23,875 nucleotides of DNA from NCBI GenBank assembly GCA_024223125.1, contig JAAEOP010000176.1, positions 1 to 23,875 on the forward strand, given 5' to 3'. The position numbers and the translations under genes were made by a program. Below, piece by piece: positions 1 to 7,341 of this stretch (its first letter is position 1; every line of letters starts with the position of its first letter). The notes beneath the pieces were generated by a model. The model did not search any database. It was not told where the DNA came from and worked only from the letters and a program-made list of their open reading frames with translations. Source of the DNA: Chloroflexota bacterium (GTDB lineage: Bacteria; Chloroflexota; Anaerolineae; Promineifilales; Promineifilaceae).

Positions 1-533
1 CCCCACTCCTCAGATTTGGGGGAGACTTCTCCACGGACGGTGCGGCTCATAATGTGACGGGTTTCCAACATGTCTTCCAGAGGCATATTGCTTAAGGTAC
101 GCACGGCCGCGTTGGTAACATTGGCAGCCAACGAACCGCGCGGATCGGTGTTTTTGAAAAGGAAGGCAACAGGGTCATTGATGTACATTTCATACCAGAC
201 GCCAATGCCCATGGGCGCGCCTTCTTCAGAGTTAACAGGCAAGCTGCGCTGGTATTTTTGATCCAGACGCATATCTAAAATGTGGCGGCTGCCCAGCCAA
301 CGCACAAAGAACGCCTTTGGCCCCATTTTGAGCCATAAAATTTGCAGACCGGGTTCCTGAAAGATACCGACTACTTTGCCAAATAAGACATAGACATGAC
401 AGGTTCCCTCTTCCACAACGGCATAAATACCTAGAAAACGCAAGAACCAACGGAAAATCGGTTCGCCAATTAGGAAAACGAAAAATGCGATAAAGGGTGA
501 AACACAGAAAAGCGCAATCGTTTCTTCGTTCAT
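1..533 (-). CDS. SPFH/band-7 family membrane protein (partial, runs off left edge)
   Basis: The minus-strand reading frame starts with ATG at 533 (MNEETIALF...) and stays open to the window edge, giving 177 residues without a stop. Residues about 5-35 form one strongly hydrophobic N-terminal segment. It is followed by a region of the band-7/SPFH type (VVEEGTCHVYVLFGKVVG..., then a stretch ending with a conserved-looking NAAVRTLSNM). SPFH proteins of the HflK/HflC, stomatin and prohibitin group form large membrane-bound oligomers that often regulate proteases. The start codon overlaps the stop of the upstream gene in an ATGA arrangement, so the two are probably translationally coupled and form a hetero-oligomeric pair. 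The C-terminal half lies outside the window. Family assignment is fairly sure; the exact subfamily is not. Confidence 0.75.
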   Translation of the reverse strand, partial: MNEETIALFCVSPFIAFFVFLIGEPIFRWFLRFLGIYAVVEEGTCHVYVLFGKVVGIFQEPGLQILWLKMGPKAFFVRWLGSRHILDMRLDQKYQRSLPVNSEEGAPMGIGVWYEMYINDPVAFLFKNTDPRGSLAANVTNAAVRTLSNMPLEDMLETRHIMSRTVRGEVSPKSEEW

Positions 534-1525
534 TTTTCCACCTCCAGAATGGCATTTTTCGCCTGAGTGTAAAGCGCTAAACGGACATTACGTAAGTAGG
601 CTTCTAAAACTTCGGGGCCGCTCTCTTGAATCTGTTTCAGTTGTTCAGCCAATGAATGCAATGGTTCAACTTCGGCTTGAGCTTTGAGGGTTTCGATTTC
701 CACAGCCCGTCTTGATTGCACAATGGTCTGATCGGCTTTGGCTTTGGCCAGGCTGATATCGGAGTGGACTTCATTGTGGGCGGTGTTGATGGCAGCCAAT
801 GCAGAATCTACTTCGGGGGGCGGATCAAGACCAGTAATTAGGGACGCATCAAACTCTACTCCGTAACGAGCGGCTGCCGAAGCGCATTCTAACTCCATGA
901 AATTGTTTATCTCATTCAAATTTTTACGAAGATCATTAATGGAGATGCCGCCAAATAAGCCAGCATCCATATCGTCATCATCATCTTCGTCAAGGTCGGT
1001 AGCCGGAGATTCAAAACTGGCAATACGCTCGCGCAAAATAGAGATGAAGTAACCCATCACATGGATGATGGGCGTTTTGACACCAAAGAAGTAAGCATAC
1101 AAATTCCGCTCGGCCGGCCGAAAACGAATTTGACCTGTGAGACCAATGTTCAACTGGTCTTTACTGACGGCATCTAGTTCAGTTCCATTGTGATTGGCGG
1201 TGGGGGTTTCTAAATCCAAAGCCATGTTCATCGTCTGGACAGCGATAGATGCTTTGTGTACCTTTTGCCAGGGCCATTTGAAATAAGGGCCGCCGGGCGG
1301 AATCACTTTTACGATAGGATAACTGTAACGTTCCTTATCTTTATCGTTCAATGCTTCAGAGATGGGGTCTTCCAGGGTTGTGCCTTTGCCGAGACGGTGG
1401 GCACGGCCGAAACTGGTCCTTACCGCACGTTCATTCTGGTCTACGGTGAAGAAACCGGAGATGACGTAGCGCAAGAAAAACCAGGCCAGGAAACCGAGGA
1501 AGATACCGGGACATATCGCAGCCAT
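530..1525 (-). CDS. SPFH/band-7 family protein, HflK/HflC-like
   Basis: This is a 331-residue protein with an N-terminal membrane anchor (about residues 3-24, ICPGIFLGFLAWFFLRYVI). It continues directly into a band-7 start (FFTVDQNERAVRTSFGRA), as in HflK/HflC and prohibitins. The C-terminal third is helical and rich in Ala, Gln and Glu (AKAKADQTIVQSRRAVEIE), ending in LEAYLRNVRLALY, which is typical of the oligomerising coiled coil. An acidic run of Asp/Glu near residue 180 interrupts the SPFH domain and is unusual. The start at 1525 is chosen over an upstream in-frame start at 1621 because AGGAGGT lies 6-7 bases before it and the hydrophobic anchor follows at once. It overlaps the next SPFH gene by 4 bases (ATGA). 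The likely role is a membrane scaffold or protease regulator on the cytoplasmic membrane. Confidence 0.8.
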   Translation of the reverse strand: MAAICPGIFLGFLAWFFLRYVISGFFTVDQNERAVRTSFGRAHRLGKGTTLEDPISEALNDKDKERYSYPIVKVIPPGGPYFKWPWQKVHKASIAVQTMNMALDLETPTANHNGTELDAVSKDQLNIGLTGQIRFRPAERNLYAYFFGVKTPIIHVMGYFISILRERIASFESPATDLDEDDDDDMDAGLFGGISINDLRKNLNEINNFMELECASAAARYGVEFDASLITGLDPPPEVDSALAAINTAHNEVHSDISLAKAKADQTIVQSRRAVEIETLKAQAEVEPLHSLAEQLKQIQESGPEVLEAYLRNVRLALYTQAKNAILEVEK

Positions 1526-1612
1526 TTTTTTACCTCCTAATGTATGTGTGCAAGTTCGCATGTATGCAAATTGCAAGTGAATGTTGGGACGCTTGTACAA
1601 TGATTGCTTGCT

Positions 1613-1618
1613 ATTATA
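1613..1618 (-). promoter_or_regulatory. Possible -10 element for the SPFH operon
   Basis: A perfect TATAAT is read on the minus strand about 90 bases before the SPFH start codon. No good -35 hexamer is visible at 16-18 bases, so this is tentative. Confidence 0.35.
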
Positions 1619-1692
1619 CACACAATGGAATTCTTATAATAATTGTGGTAGGTGGTTAATAGCTTTTACCAACCACTAGCAATCAGTCATCA

Positions 1693-1716
1693 ATTACCCT
1701 ATTACCCAATTACCCA
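1693..1716 (+). repeat. Short tandem repeat ATTACCC(A/T), three units
   Basis: Three 8-base units (ATTACCCT, ATTACCCA, ATTACCCA) lie in tandem just upstream of the holB-like gene. The same 8-mer recurs as an inverted repeat at 14792-14831 upstream of the TauE-like gene. This makes it a dispersed intergenic element rather than a local slip. The function is unknown. Confidence 0.6.
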
Positions 1717-1729
1717 ATACAATTACAGT

Positions 1730-2740
1730 ATGGCAAACTGGCAAACTATTATTGGGCATGATTGGGCGGTGGAAATGCTGCAAAGGAGTCTGGCGCATGG
1801 CCGTACCGGACACGCTTACCTCATAACCGGACCAGACCAGATCGGCAAAACGACTTTGGCCCGTGCTTTTGCCCAGGCGCTTAATTGTACGGGGGATGAA
1901 GATGGTTTGTGTCGCGCCTGTACGCTCATTGCCAATGATCGCCATCCCGATGTGAAGCCGGTACAGCCAGATGTCAGCGGTCGGGGCAAGCTGACGCTCA
2001 AGATTGAGACGATCCGCAATTTGCAACAAGATTTGAATTTGTCAGCTTATGAAGCCCGCCGGAAAGTGGCTATTCTCAAGCGGTTTGACGCGGCCACCAT
2101 TGGGGCGTCTAATGCATTTTTGAAGACATTGGAGGAGCCGCCACGAAATGTGGTCTTGATTTTGACGGCTAAGGATGCGGACACCTTGCTGCCCACTATT
2201 TCTTCGCGCTGCCGGGTGTTGAATTTACGGCCGTTATCCCCCAACCTCATCGAACAAAGTCTAACCACTCGCTGGCATGTGGCCGAGGAAAAAGCACACT
2301 TACTAGCTCATTTGGCAGACGGCCGTTTGGGTTGGGCCATCCATGCCGCTGAAGATAAAGCGATTTTGCAAAAACGTGAAGCGCATCTGGAATCTTTACA
2401 ATCAGCTCTGACCAATCAGCGCGTACAGCGTTTTCAGTTGGCCGATAAGTTAGCCCGCAAACCGGAAACTCTGCCGGACACAGTGCGTACCTGGTTAAGC
2501 TGGTGGCGGGATGTGAATTTGTTGGTGCAGTATGAGAGCGCAGGGGGTACGCTCACTGCAAGCGTGAGCAATATAGACCAGATCAGCCAACTGCAACAGA
2601 CCAGTCAGACAATTTCGGTCGGCAGTGCGTTAGCCAGTCTCAAGCAAACCAATCTGGCTCTGTGGCAGTTAACACGCAACGCCAATACTCGATTGGTTTT
2701 GGAAAACCTCTTACTCATCTATCCATACCCTACTTCTTGA
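1730..2740 (+). CDS. holB: DNA polymerase III, delta-prime subunit
   Basis: This 336-residue AAA+ clamp-loader subunit starts MANWQTIIGHDWAVEML. It carries a Walker A motif (GPDQIGKTT, residues 34-42), the HPDV motif after a zinc-binding region, a LEEPP motif with the usual TLEEPPRNVVLIL context, and the sensor/arginine-finger SSRC. Delta-prime acts as the stator of the clamp loader that places the beta clamp on DNA. The zinc site shows three cysteines (C53, C61, C64); the fourth usual position appears to be an acidic residue. The start at 1730 is chosen because family members begin with this sequence, and the 26 upstream in-frame residues are encoded by an intergenic repeat. The C-terminal collar region is present and the length is normal. 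No tmk gene is visible beside it. Confidence 0.9.
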   Translation: MANWQTIIGHDWAVEMLQRSLAHGRTGHAYLITGPDQIGKTTLARAFAQALNCTGDEDGLCRACTLIANDRHPDVKPVQPDVSGRGKLTLKIETIRNLQQDLNLSAYEARRKVAILKRFDAATIGASNAFLKTLEEPPRNVVLILTAKDADTLLPTISSRCRVLNLRPLSPNLIEQSLTTRWHVAEEKAHLLAHLADGRLGWAIHAAEDKAILQKREAHLESLQSALTNQRVQRFQLADKLARKPETLPDTVRTWLSWWRDVNLLVQYESAGGTLTASVSNIDQISQLQQTSQTISVGSALASLKQTNLALWQLTRNANTRLVLENLLLIYPYPTS

Positions 2741-2784
2741 AACAGGGGTCTGATTGTGCTAAGGTTTGCCTTCGGATTTGATTC

Positions 2785-2834
2785 AGGTGCGACGCACTTT
2801 TCCCTGAATAGCCTTTTGCAAGTGCGTCGCACTT
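2785..2834. repeat. Paired palindrome repeat, AAGTGCGACGCACTT family, copy 1
   Basis: Two 15-base near-palindromes (2785-2799 and 2820-2834) are inverse copies of each other around a 20-base AT-rich spacer. A second copy with the same arms and related spacer start lies at 17993-18054. It sits between holB and the Cys-rich gene. It may act as a REP-like element or a weak terminator. Confidence 0.75.
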
Positions 2835-2855
2835 CCGATAACTATTGGAGAAAGG

Positions 2856-3197
2856 ATGATTACACCAGCCGGTAAAGAGTGCCGTTTCTACTATCAGGAT
2901 TTCCATCGCGGTCATTCCTTGCAAGAGTGTCGCCTGATTGATGCCAATCCTAAATCTAAACCGTGGAAGACGAATGACTGCCAAAGCTGCCCTGTGCCCG
3001 ATATTTTGCAGGCCAACAGCAGCCCTGATCTCGTTTTGGAAGGAATCATCAAAGAGAATTTCTTAGGCATAAATCGCCGCCTTGAAGTTAAAGCATTTTG
3101 TAGCAAACATTTGGTGGATGTGCCGGAACCGCATGTGGGCTGTAAACAATGCAGCCTGGAAAAACCAGGGTTACGGGAGTTATTCGGCGAAGATTAA
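2856..3197 (+). CDS. Small cysteine-rich protein of unknown function
   Basis: This 113-residue soluble protein starts MITPAGKECRFYYQDFHRG. It has an in-frame ATG preceded by GGAGAAAGG. Cysteines stand at residues 9, 25, 42, 45, 81, 95 and 98, including two CxxC pairs (CQSC and CKQC). This arrangement would suit binding of a zinc ion or an iron-sulfur cluster. No membrane segment or signal peptide is visible. The next gene (HAD phosphatase) begins 2 bases after its stop, so the two are very likely co-transcribed and may act together. I do not recognise the family, so no function is assigned. The clean ribosome site, the tight spacing and the ordered cysteine pattern support it as a real gene. 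Confidence 0.75.
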   Translation: MITPAGKECRFYYQDFHRGHSLQECRLIDANPKSKPWKTNDCQSCPVPDILQANSSPDLVLEGIIKENFLGINRRLEVKAFCSKHLVDVPEPHVGCKQCSLEKPGLRELFGED

Positions 3198-3199
3198 CT

Positions 3200-3925
3200 A
3201 TGATACAAGCCATTTTATTTGACCTGGATGATACGCTTTTAGGAAATGATGCCGATACTTTTGTGCCCTGCTATTTTGACCTTTTGGGCGAGTACGCTAC
3301 GAAATATTTCCCTCGTGACAAATTTTTGCAAGAGCTGCTGATTTGTACACAAATGACCATTAATAACACGGACGCAACTTTGACGAATCATGCCGTCTTC
3401 TGGCAAATATTCGCCCACAGAACAGGGTTGGATCCAGTAGAGATGGAACATTTTTTTGACAAGTTTTACCGGGACATTTTTCCACAGTTGGAAAGCGTTA
3501 CGCAGCAACGGCCGTGTACACCCACCCTCGTCCAAACCAGTTTTGATCTGGGTCTAAAAGTGGTTGTGGCTACCAATCCCCTGTTCCCCCGCAGAGCCAT
3601 TGAAGAACGAATAGCCTGGGCACAGGTTCCTGTGCAGCAATATGATTACACTTTGGTCACAACTATGGAAAATATGCACGCTACCAAACCTCATCAAGCT
3701 TATTATGAAGAAATTCTGGCGGCCATTGACTGCCCTCCCCAAGCAGCCCTCATGATTGGCGACAGTTGGAAAAATGATATTCAGCCGGCCGTCGGTCTGG
3801 GATTATCCACTTATTGGATTCCCACCAAAGAACCTCAACCCCCAGATGAAAACTTCTGTACAGCGTATGGTTCACTTGAGGAATTAAACGAGAAAGTTCA
3901 ATCTGGCTGGTTGGAAAGCCTTTAG
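3200..3925 (+). CDS. HAD-superfamily hydrolase (phosphatase, YjjG/HAD-IA-like)
   Basis: This 241-residue haloacid-dehalogenase fold phosphatase carries all four HAD motifs. Motif I is FDLDDTLL with nucleophile D8 and acid/base D10. Motif II is the Thr in VVATNPL (T125). The motif III lysine is K163 in ATKPHQ. Motif IV is MIGDSWKNDIQPA (D188, D193). A helical cap lies between motifs I and II, as in subfamily IA. It presumably dephosphorylates a small phosphorylated metabolite, but the substrate cannot be told. The start at 3200 is used because the DLDD motif must lie near the N-terminus; the 17 upstream in-frame codons overlap the preceding gene. It follows the Cys-rich gene by 2 bases. Confidence 0.88.
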   Translation: MIQAILFDLDDTLLGNDADTFVPCYFDLLGEYATKYFPRDKFLQELLICTQMTINNTDATLTNHAVFWQIFAHRTGLDPVEMEHFFDKFYRDIFPQLESVTQQRPCTPTLVQTSFDLGLKVVVATNPLFPRRAIEERIAWAQVPVQQYDYTLVTTMENMHATKPHQAYYEEILAAIDCPPQAALMIGDSWKNDIQPAVGLGLSTYWIPTKEPQPPDENFCTAYGSLEELNEKVQSGWLESL

Positions 3926-3981
3926 TGTGCAGTGTGCCGTTTGCAGTTGAGCATCCACTTTCTGAAAACTGGTAACCATTC

Positions 3982-4047
3982 AGGTGCCCGGCACTTCATT
4001 ACCAAGTCTACCGGAGTAGCACACTCGTTTATAAGTGCCGGGCACCT
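3982..4047. repeat. Inverted repeat AGGTGCCCGGCACTT / AAGTGCCGGGCACCT
   Basis: Perfect 15-base inverted arms (3982-3996 and 4033-4047) surround a 36-base spacer, and each arm is itself nearly palindromic. The layout matches the AAGTGCGACGCACTT element at 2785 and 17993, with a different core. It lies between the convergent HAD and PrsW genes. No T-run follows, so a classical intrinsic terminator is unlikely. Confidence 0.75.
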
Positions 4048-4075
4048 TGGGGGAGTGAATGATTACGAAAACTGA

Positions 4076-5068
4076 TTACAGCTTCTGGCTAAGTTGATGG
4101 ATTTCATGCCGTAGGCGGAGAATGGAGCGAGCGCTTTTTTCATCGCGGAACAGGGTGTAATGATGCTTTTTATAAGCCAGTTCACTGCACCGGTGGAAAA
4201 ATCGGGCTGAATGACGATTGGTTTTGAATCCCCTAGTAAACAACATTTCCAGGCTGAATAACATGCGGCGGTGGCCGGAATAGGCGACTTCGTATTGACG
4301 TGGGGTCATTGTGCCAACCTGAATTTCCTCGGCCAGATATTGCTTAATCCAGCTTCTTTCTTGTATGAGCGCCCACAGAATAATCAGCAAAATGAGCCAG
4401 ACACCACCCCAATCAAAGATAAAGGTAAAGCAAATAAGAACACTGCCTAGGGAGACAGTAAGATTGTGCATGAAGTGGAGAAACACGGCCGCACTCCAAC
4501 CTAAAAATGGGGCGATGATTTTAAAGGCCGTGTTCGGCGACAGACGGGCCACGGCAATGCCCAACCCGGTCATACTGGTAAAAAGAGCGTGATTCAAGCC
4601 AAAAATAATGCTGCGTAAAAACACATTCAAGCTCCATGCTTCCAAACCCCCAACGTTATACTCATTGAGGAAGTAGTAGACATTCTCGACCATTGCAAAA
4701 CCAAAACCGACCATGGCCCCGTAAATGATGCCGTCCAGTGGGCTATCAATTTCATGCCGCCAAAATATAAAGATGCCTAATAAAACCACCCCTTTGATTG
4801 TTTCTTCTACAACTGGAGCGACGATAGTGGCTACGGCCGTTTCCCCCGCCAATCCACCACCCGCTAACGCATACACAGGCAGTCCCAATAACGTGTTAAA
4901 GACATAAGCGACCAAAATACTAGGTACAGCCCCCCACAAAAACGTAGCTCCCAATAACCAGAGCGGCTCCTTTTCATACCGGTCTACAACATAGATCAGC
5001 AGCACATAAAACATGGTAGGGATGGCTGCGGCGAGAATGGATATGGGTAATACGGCCGTGTCTGACAT
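4076..5068 (-). CDS. PrsW-family intramembrane metalloprotease
   Basis: This 330-residue polytopic membrane protein has the PrsW/CPBP-type signature. It contains DRYEKEP after the first membrane span (residues 29-35), VVEETIKG with paired glutamates E88-E89, a second glutamate in VEN (E128), GLNHALFTSMTG (H160), and LHFMHN (H198, H201). Members cleave membrane-anchored substrates, such as anti-sigma factors in Bacillus, within the bilayer. About seven to eight membrane spans fill residues 5-240, and a basic cytoplasmic tail follows. The start at 5068 (MSDTAVLP) puts the first span at the usual place. A GTG at 5104 is possible but less likely. It is divergent from the dynamin cluster with 148 bases between start codons, so co-regulation is possible. 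Its substrate is unknown. Confidence 0.85.
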   Translation of the reverse strand: MSDTAVLPISILAAAIPTMFYVLLIYVVDRYEKEPLWLLGATFLWGAVPSILVAYVFNTLLGLPVYALAGGGLAGETAVATIVAPVVEETIKGVVLLGIFIFWRHEIDSPLDGIIYGAMVGFGFAMVENVYYFLNEYNVGGLEAWSLNVFLRSIIFGLNHALFTSMTGLGIAVARLSPNTAFKIIAPFLGWSAAVFLHFMHNLTVSLGSVLICFTFIFDWGGVWLILLIILWALIQERSWIKQYLAEEIQVGTMTPRQYEVAYSGHRRMLFSLEMLFTRGFKTNRHSARFFHRCSELAYKKHHYTLFRDEKSARSILRLRHEIHQLSQKL

Positions 5069-5123
5069 AACCCGATTATAAAGTGCCTTGTCTCCCCCTA
5101 CCACCCTTTTGAAAATATAGAGC

Positions 5124-5153
5124 TTGACAAAAGGTTTGATGGTTGACTAAGAT
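5124..5153 (+). promoter_or_regulatory. Sigma-70-like promoter of the dynamin cluster
   Basis: A perfect -35 TTGACA (5124-5129), an 18-base spacer and -10 TAAGAT (5148-5153) lie in the divergent space before dynamin-like gene 1. This puts the transcription start near 5160 and leaves a leader of about 57 bases. Confidence 0.6.
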
Positions 5154-5216
5154 TAGTTTCGTGTGGGTTATCTCCGATTTTCCAACTTAATTTCAATTGC
5201 AAAGGGGTTTTTAATT

Positions 5217-7262
5217 ATGGAAGCAGAAAATGTTCAACCAACAACTTCGTCATTTGAAACGTTTCGGGAAGCTGAGCTAAATGCCGTGACCGATTTGAAA
5301 CGGATTCGTGATGTTTCGCAGCGGATTGGTCTGGAAGAAGGGATTGTCGAGTTGATTGATACAGCTCTGGAAAGGCTGAAAGAACGCCGATTTTCCATTG
5401 CCATTGTGGGGGAGTTCAAAAGAGGAAAAAGCACATTTATCAATGCTCTGCTGCAAAAAGAAATTTTGCCAGCCGACATCCTACCTTGCTCGGCTACATT
5501 AAACCGGGTGCGCTACAGCATACAATCTTCGGTGGAAATTGTGTATAAGGGGGAAAATGGCGCCGACGGCCGTGTGGAGGAAATTGCCGTTGATGAATTG
5601 CAAGAGTATGTCACAAAATTGACTCCCGAATCAGAACAAGTGGCGGCCAGCATCAAAGAAGCGATTGTGTATTATCCCCTGCCCTATCTCAAGAATAATG
5701 TAGAAATTATAGATACGCCGGGGATGAATGACGATGATACGATGACGGCCGTGACGCTGGGTGTCTTACCAGAAGTGTCGGCGGCCGTCCTCATCATCAT
5801 GCCCGAATCTCCCTTCTCTAAATATGAAGCTGATTTCTTGAACAACCAACTTTTGCTCAGTGACTTAAGCCGCGTCATCTTCGTCGTAACGGCTATGGAC
5901 CGTATCATGCGTGAAAAAGACCGGCAGCGGGTGTTAGACGGCATCCGTCAACGTATTACAAACTCAGTTGAAGAGCGGCTGGCTGAACAATTCGGCCAAG
6001 ATTCAGATGATTACAAGTTGTATCGCAAGCAAATTGGGGTCCCCAGAATTTTTGGGCTGTCTGGCTACCAGGCGTTAATTGCCAGAGAAGAAAATGATGA
6101 GGAATTGTATGCTAAAAGCGGCTTTGGCAAGTTTGAAGAAGCTTTAGAACAGTTTGTTACCGAAACACGAGGCGCGGCCGAATTACAGGTCGTCTCCAAT
6201 CGCATCATCAGCGCCAGCAATGAAATTTTGAAGAAGCTGGAAATGGAAGCGGGCATCATGCAAATGAAGCAGACTGAATTTGACGAAAAATACAATCTGT
6301 CCATGGCGGAATTAGATACGCTGCTACAAAGACGAGATGAGGAAATTGGGCAGATTGATGAGGCGGCTAAAAAGACAATGCGCCGCTTACGGCCGTATAT
6401 TGACGAACTTCCCGGCCAAATCAAACAAGCGGCCGTGCAGGTCATTGATGAAATCGAAATCTCTGCCGACGACATGAAAAAAGACACCTTCCAGGAAAAA
6501 CTAAACCGCATAGTCATGGAGGCGATCCGCACCGCCACCAAACGACACAGCGAAAAAATCCAGATCGAAATTGAACGAGACTTGAGCGCTGAATTAAATC
6601 GTCTGGGTGATTTTGCCGAAGAAGTAACCCGCGTCTTACGTGACGTGGAAATGCAATTCTACGTCCCCGAATCTCAAGATCAATCACCGGATGCCGCCTT
6701 TACCGCTTTAGCCGGAATTGCCGCCAGTGGGTTTGGCGGCGTTATTTCTGGCTATATGGAAGCGGGCGGTAAAGGAGCGGCCGTTGGGGGGGCGGCCGGG
6801 TTTGGCGCGGCAGTAGCCAGCGGCGTTGTGCTGCTGACCCTCGGCCTACCTTTAACCTGGCCCGTCATGATCCCTCTGGGCATTCTGGCCGCCTTTACCG
6901 GCAAATGGACTGTCCGCTCCGTTTTTAAGGGGCAGCGAATAGACAGCTTTAGAGAATCTTACAAAGAACAAGTTCTACAACAAATAGACGAGCAGCTGCG
7001 GGCAAAAAGTTTAGAAGCAGAGGTAAAGAAACAAGTAGAAATGACCTACAATGCCATCAAAGAACGGCTGATGGGCGAGTTAGATGTTTCTATGGAGCAG
7101 ACGCGCAAAACGCTGGACACTCTCCGCAGCCAAAAAGCCCGCAAAGAGTTAGAAGCTGAACATAACCGTAAGGAACGAGAAAACTTGCGCCTGGAAACCG
7201 AACGCATTCGCACCCGCAATCAAGCCTTATCCGATTATGTCGTAGATTTAACCCACATCTAA
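5217..7262 (+). CDS. Dynamin-like GTPase 1, with membrane-insertion segment
   Basis: This 681-residue bacterial dynamin-like protein has an N-terminal helix (residues 10-57) followed by the G domain. G1 is GEFKRGKS (65-72), a switch I region with Thr follows LPCSATLNR, G3 is DTPG (166-169) and G4 is TAMD (225-228). The long middle is helical (stalk). At about residues 497-563 a Gly/Ala-rich hydrophobic stretch (GFGAAVASGVVLLTLGLPL...) forms a likely membrane hairpin or paddle, as in Nostoc BDLP. The C-terminus (about 620-670) is a charged coiled coil. It probably binds and remodels the cytoplasmic membrane in a GTP-dependent way. The start at 5217 has AAAGGGG at about 10 bases. An in-frame GTG at 5163 lies in the leader and is rejected. 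It is the first gene of a cluster with an M48 protease and two more dynamins. Confidence 0.9.
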   Translation: MEAENVQPTTSSFETFREAELNAVTDLKRIRDVSQRIGLEEGIVELIDTALERLKERRFSIAIVGEFKRGKSTFINALLQKEILPADILPCSATLNRVRYSIQSSVEIVYKGENGADGRVEEIAVDELQEYVTKLTPESEQVAASIKEAIVYYPLPYLKNNVEIIDTPGMNDDDTMTAVTLGVLPEVSAAVLIIMPESPFSKYEADFLNNQLLLSDLSRVIFVVTAMDRIMREKDRQRVLDGIRQRITNSVEERLAEQFGQDSDDYKLYRKQIGVPRIFGLSGYQALIAREENDEELYAKSGFGKFEEALEQFVTETRGAAELQVVSNRIISASNEILKKLEMEAGIMQMKQTEFDEKYNLSMAELDTLLQRRDEEIGQIDEAAKKTMRRLRPYIDELPGQIKQAAVQVIDEIEISADDMKKDTFQEKLNRIVMEAIRTATKRHSEKIQIEIERDLSAELNRLGDFAEEVTRVLRDVEMQFYVPESQDQSPDAAFTALAGIAASGFGGVISGYMEAGGKGAAVGGAAGFGAAVASGVVLLTLGLPLTWPVMIPLGILAAFTGKWTVRSVFKGQRIDSFRESYKEQVLQQIDEQLRAKSLEAEVKKQVEMTYNAIKERLMGELDVSMEQTRKTLDTLRSQKARKELEAEHNRKERENLRLETERIRTRNQALSDYVVDLTHI

Positions 7263-7270
7263 ACAATCAA

Positions 7271-7323
7271 GGTTCGTAGTAACCGCTTTAGCGGTCAAAC
7301 GACTAAAGTCGTTACTACAAACC
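7271..7323. repeat. Composite palindrome in the dynamin operon
   Basis: Outer arms GGTTcGTAGTAAC and GTTACTACaAACC enclose two smaller palindromes, CCGCTTTAGCGG and ACGACTAAAGTCGT. The transcript could fold as a three-way, clover-like structure. It fills most of the 79-base gap between dynamin 1 and the protease gene and may be an mRNA processing or stability element. Confidence 0.75.
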
Positions 7324-7341
7324 ACAACATTATCTGAACTT

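Noticed and set aside
232..555. Minus-strand 107-codon open frame near the left edge
   Set aside because: It lies in another frame over the SPFH gene (1-533). The SPFH frame has the membrane anchor, the domain and the ATGA coupling.
1693..1716. Possible CRISPR-like or iteron array upstream of holB
   Set aside because: Units are only 8 bases with no spacers, and no cas or replication-initiation gene is nearby.
3982..4047. Bidirectional terminator between HAD and PrsW genes
   Set aside because: The 36-base loop is long and no T-run is present on either side, so a dispersed repeat fits better.
5163..5216. Upstream GTG start that would lengthen dynamin 1 by 18 residues
   Set aside because: It falls within 10 bases of the promoter -10 element and has no ribosome site. 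The ATG at 5217 has AAAGGGG.
6065..6541. Minus-strand 158-codon frame inside dynamin 1
   Set aside because: It is antisense to a helical, Ser-poor coding region and gives a Ser/Met-rich composition typical of shadow frames. It has no ribosome site or domain.
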